Positions 52,201 to 53,190 of a DNA stretch of 53,190 nucleotides are shown here, piece by piece. The notes beneath the pieces were generated by a model. It was not told where the DNA came from. It made no database searches and saw nothing but the letters and a program-made list of their open reading frames with translations. The translations under genes and the position numbers were made by a program. This DNA comes from Armatimonadota bacterium (GTDB lineage Bacteria > Armatimonadota > UBA10988): NCBI GenBank assembly GCA_016235455.1, contig JACRKZ010000126.1, positions 1 through 53,190 on the forward strand, given 5' to 3'. The first letter of the stretch is position 1; every line of letters starts with the position of its first letter.

Positions 52201-52895
52201 GCCAGATCCTCCAGTAGCAGCGCCACTGCCTCGGCCAGCGCGTTGCCCGCGCGCACCGAGCGCACGCCAAGTCCGATGAGCGGGGACCAACTGCGCGGTG
52301 AGACCAACGCCGCGAGCACGATACGCAGGGTCTGCACCCGGCCCAGATCAGGCCGAACATGGCGCCGCACCAGGTCGGGCAGCGTGTCGCGCGCGCTGTC
52401 GCTCACCGCGCGCAGCCCGAGCCAAGGCACGCCCAACTCCGCGGCGACGGCAGCCACGGCCCAGGTTTCCATGTCCACCAGGTCAGCGCCGGTCCGGTCA
52501 CGCAGCTCGGCCTTTTCGGCCACGGTGCCAGCCGCCTGCGCCACGCTGATCAGTACGGCGCTGGGCAGACGGCACGGTTGCGACGGCAGCCTGGCGTCGC
52601 CATCGGGTCCCAGCACACGAGCCACCGCCCGTGCCTCACCGGCGGCCAGCGCCGGGTCGAGCCCGCCGGCGAAGCCGAGACTGATCAACAGGTCGCAGCC
52701 CTCAGCCACCAGCGCCCGCGCCGCGCTGGCCGCGGCCTGGGCGCCGACGCCGGCGAGAATCGCGGTCACGCTGCTGCCGTGCACCTGGCCGCGCGCCTGG
52801 GCGGCATGGCCGACGACCAGGCGCAGTCGCAGCCGGCGCTTGACCGGTCTCAGCTCCTCGGGCAGACTGGCGATGAGACCGACCCGCTGTGGCAC
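52197..52895 (-). CDS. Phosphorylase-superfamily nucleosidase (MTAN/HpnG-like)
   Basis: 232 residues. GTG 52895 is preferred because GGAG lies six bases upstream, whereas the TTG at 52901 would touch it. 'VGLIASLPEELRPVKRRL' matches the opening of 5'-methylthioadenosine/S-adenosylhomocysteine nucleosidases and of the hopanoid-associated HpnG. 'LLISLGFAGGLDPALAAGEA' is the phosphate/ribose glycine loop, and 'ADLVDMETWAVAAVAAELGVPWLGLRAVSD' carries the MxxE ribose-binding and SD purine-binding motifs. The substrate could be MTA/SAH, adenosylhopane or futalosine; no hopanoid or menaquinone gene is visible to decide. It is the first gene of the run to the DUF6785 proteins. Confidence 0.85.
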   Translation of the reverse strand: MPQRVGLIASLPEELRPVKRRLRLRLVVGHAAQARGQVHGSSVTAILAGVGAQAAASAARALVAEGCDLLISLGFAGGLDPALAAGEARAVARVLGPDGDARLPSQPCRLPSAVLISVAQAAGTVAEKAELRDRTGADLVDMETWAVAAVAAELGVPWLGLRAVSDSARDTLPDLVRRHVRPDLGRVQTLRIVLAALVSPRSWSPLIGLGVRSVRAGNALAEAVALLLEDLA

Positions 52896-52917
52896 GCGCA
52901 ACTCCGTGAGCCAGCCA

Positions 52918-52929
52918 TTGTACTATACT
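52918..52929. promoter_or_regulatory. Divergent -10 elements between nucleosidase and M42 peptidase genes
   Basis: TATACT (52924-52929, plus strand) would start the peptidase transcript near 52936. On the minus strand TACAAT (52923-52918) would start the nucleosidase transcript near 52911. Neither has a good -35. The arrangement resembles the overlapping -10s at 43657-43664. Confidence 0.5.
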
Positions 52930-52953
52930 GGCCGTCTGGGAGCCGCGCTCGCC

Positions 52954-53190
52954 ATGACTCGCGAGGAGACACTCGACCTGCTGACCCGCCTCTGCCAGGC
53001 ACACTCGCCCGGCGGCTACGACGCGGAGATCGACCCGCTGGTGACCGACTTGTTCGGCCAGTATGGCGGCGCATGCCAGCGCGACCCGGCTGGCAACCTG
53101 TTCGTTCTGCGGCCCGGCCGGCAACCCGACCGGCGGGTCATCGTCACGGCTCACAAGGATGAGCTGGGGGTCATCGTCAAGCGCGTCGAC
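52954..53190 (+). CDS. M42-type aminopeptidase, N-terminal part (3' truncated)
   Basis: The frame is open from ATG 52954 to the window edge, giving 79 residues. 'TREETLDLLTRLCQAHSPGGYDAEI' resembles the opening of M42/M20-type peptidases, where 'SPSG.E' is common. 'RDPAGNLFVLRPG' and 'VIVTAHKDELGVIVKRV' match the first metal-binding strand (AHxDE.G) of M42 glutamyl aminopeptidase/FrvX-like enzymes; the His and Asp would bind the first metal ion. CTGGGAG lies 12 bases before the ATG. The remaining two-thirds lies beyond the window, so family assignment rests on the N-terminus only. Confidence 0.8.
   Translation, partial: MTREETLDLLTRLCQAHSPGGYDAEIDPLVTDLFGQYGGACQRDPAGNLFVLRPGRQPDRRVIVTAHKDELGVIVKRVD

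Overview
This is a high-GC, gene-dense bacterial window with short gaps, many start/stop overlaps, frequent GTG/TTG starts and sigma-70-like promoters. No rRNA, tRNA, CRISPR array, transposase or phage gene was seen. A TolC-family protein and several lipoproteins suggest a diderm. The mix of DUF6785-type membrane proteins, a DUF4380 protein, propeller/phosphoesterase fusions, many TPR/HEAT proteins, SpoIIE signalling and siroheme-route heme genes recalls environmental genomes of Armatimonadota, Hydrogenedentes or Planctomycetes type. That placement is an inference from gene content, with Armatimonadota-like as a weak first guess.

Layout. 1-3560 (+): end of a secreted Ig-like protein, a HEAT/TPR lipoprotein with its own strong promoter, and an O-antigen-ligase-like protein. 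15278-3557 (-): a long co-directional block with a TPR/zinc-ribbon/CFI-box protein, gcvT, a TPR membrane protein, queA, rdgB, a nucleotidyltransferase, cdsA, D-lyxose isomerase, a SpoIIE phosphatase and a small histidine kinase. 15402-20579 (+): an SbcC/Rad50-like ATPase and a YyaL/DUF255 thioredoxin protein. 20765-25927 (-): a 1050-residue HEAT-repeat membrane protein and an unrecognised protein with several winged-helix-like segments. 26058-31229: a methyltransferase-like gene, DUF4380, a propeller/phosphoesterase and a metallophosphoesterase. 39623-31207 (-): argG (followed by an intrinsic terminator), gltX, HAD, PPOX-type, HAD, SIS isomerase, birA and a GH-like lipoprotein.

The most distinctive part is 39813-46164. 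A tightly coupled operon on the minus strand encodes an 11-heme, a 7-heme (membrane-anchored) and an 18-heme cytochrome c plus a di-heme cytochrome b. The cytochrome b gene has a one-base frameshift in this sequence. Divergently, from an overlapping promoter, run ahbC and an ahbD-like radical SAM gene of the siroheme-dependent heme pathway. The module therefore pairs heme supply with heavy heme demand and looks like a quinone-linked, multiheme electron-transfer chain.

The right end (46234-52895, -) holds two paralogous DUF6785-type polytopic proteins flanking a small soluble MCP-like coiled-coil protein, preceded by a TolC-family protein and a nucleoside phosphorylase-superfamily protein. The start of an M42-type peptidase gene is divergent at the edge.
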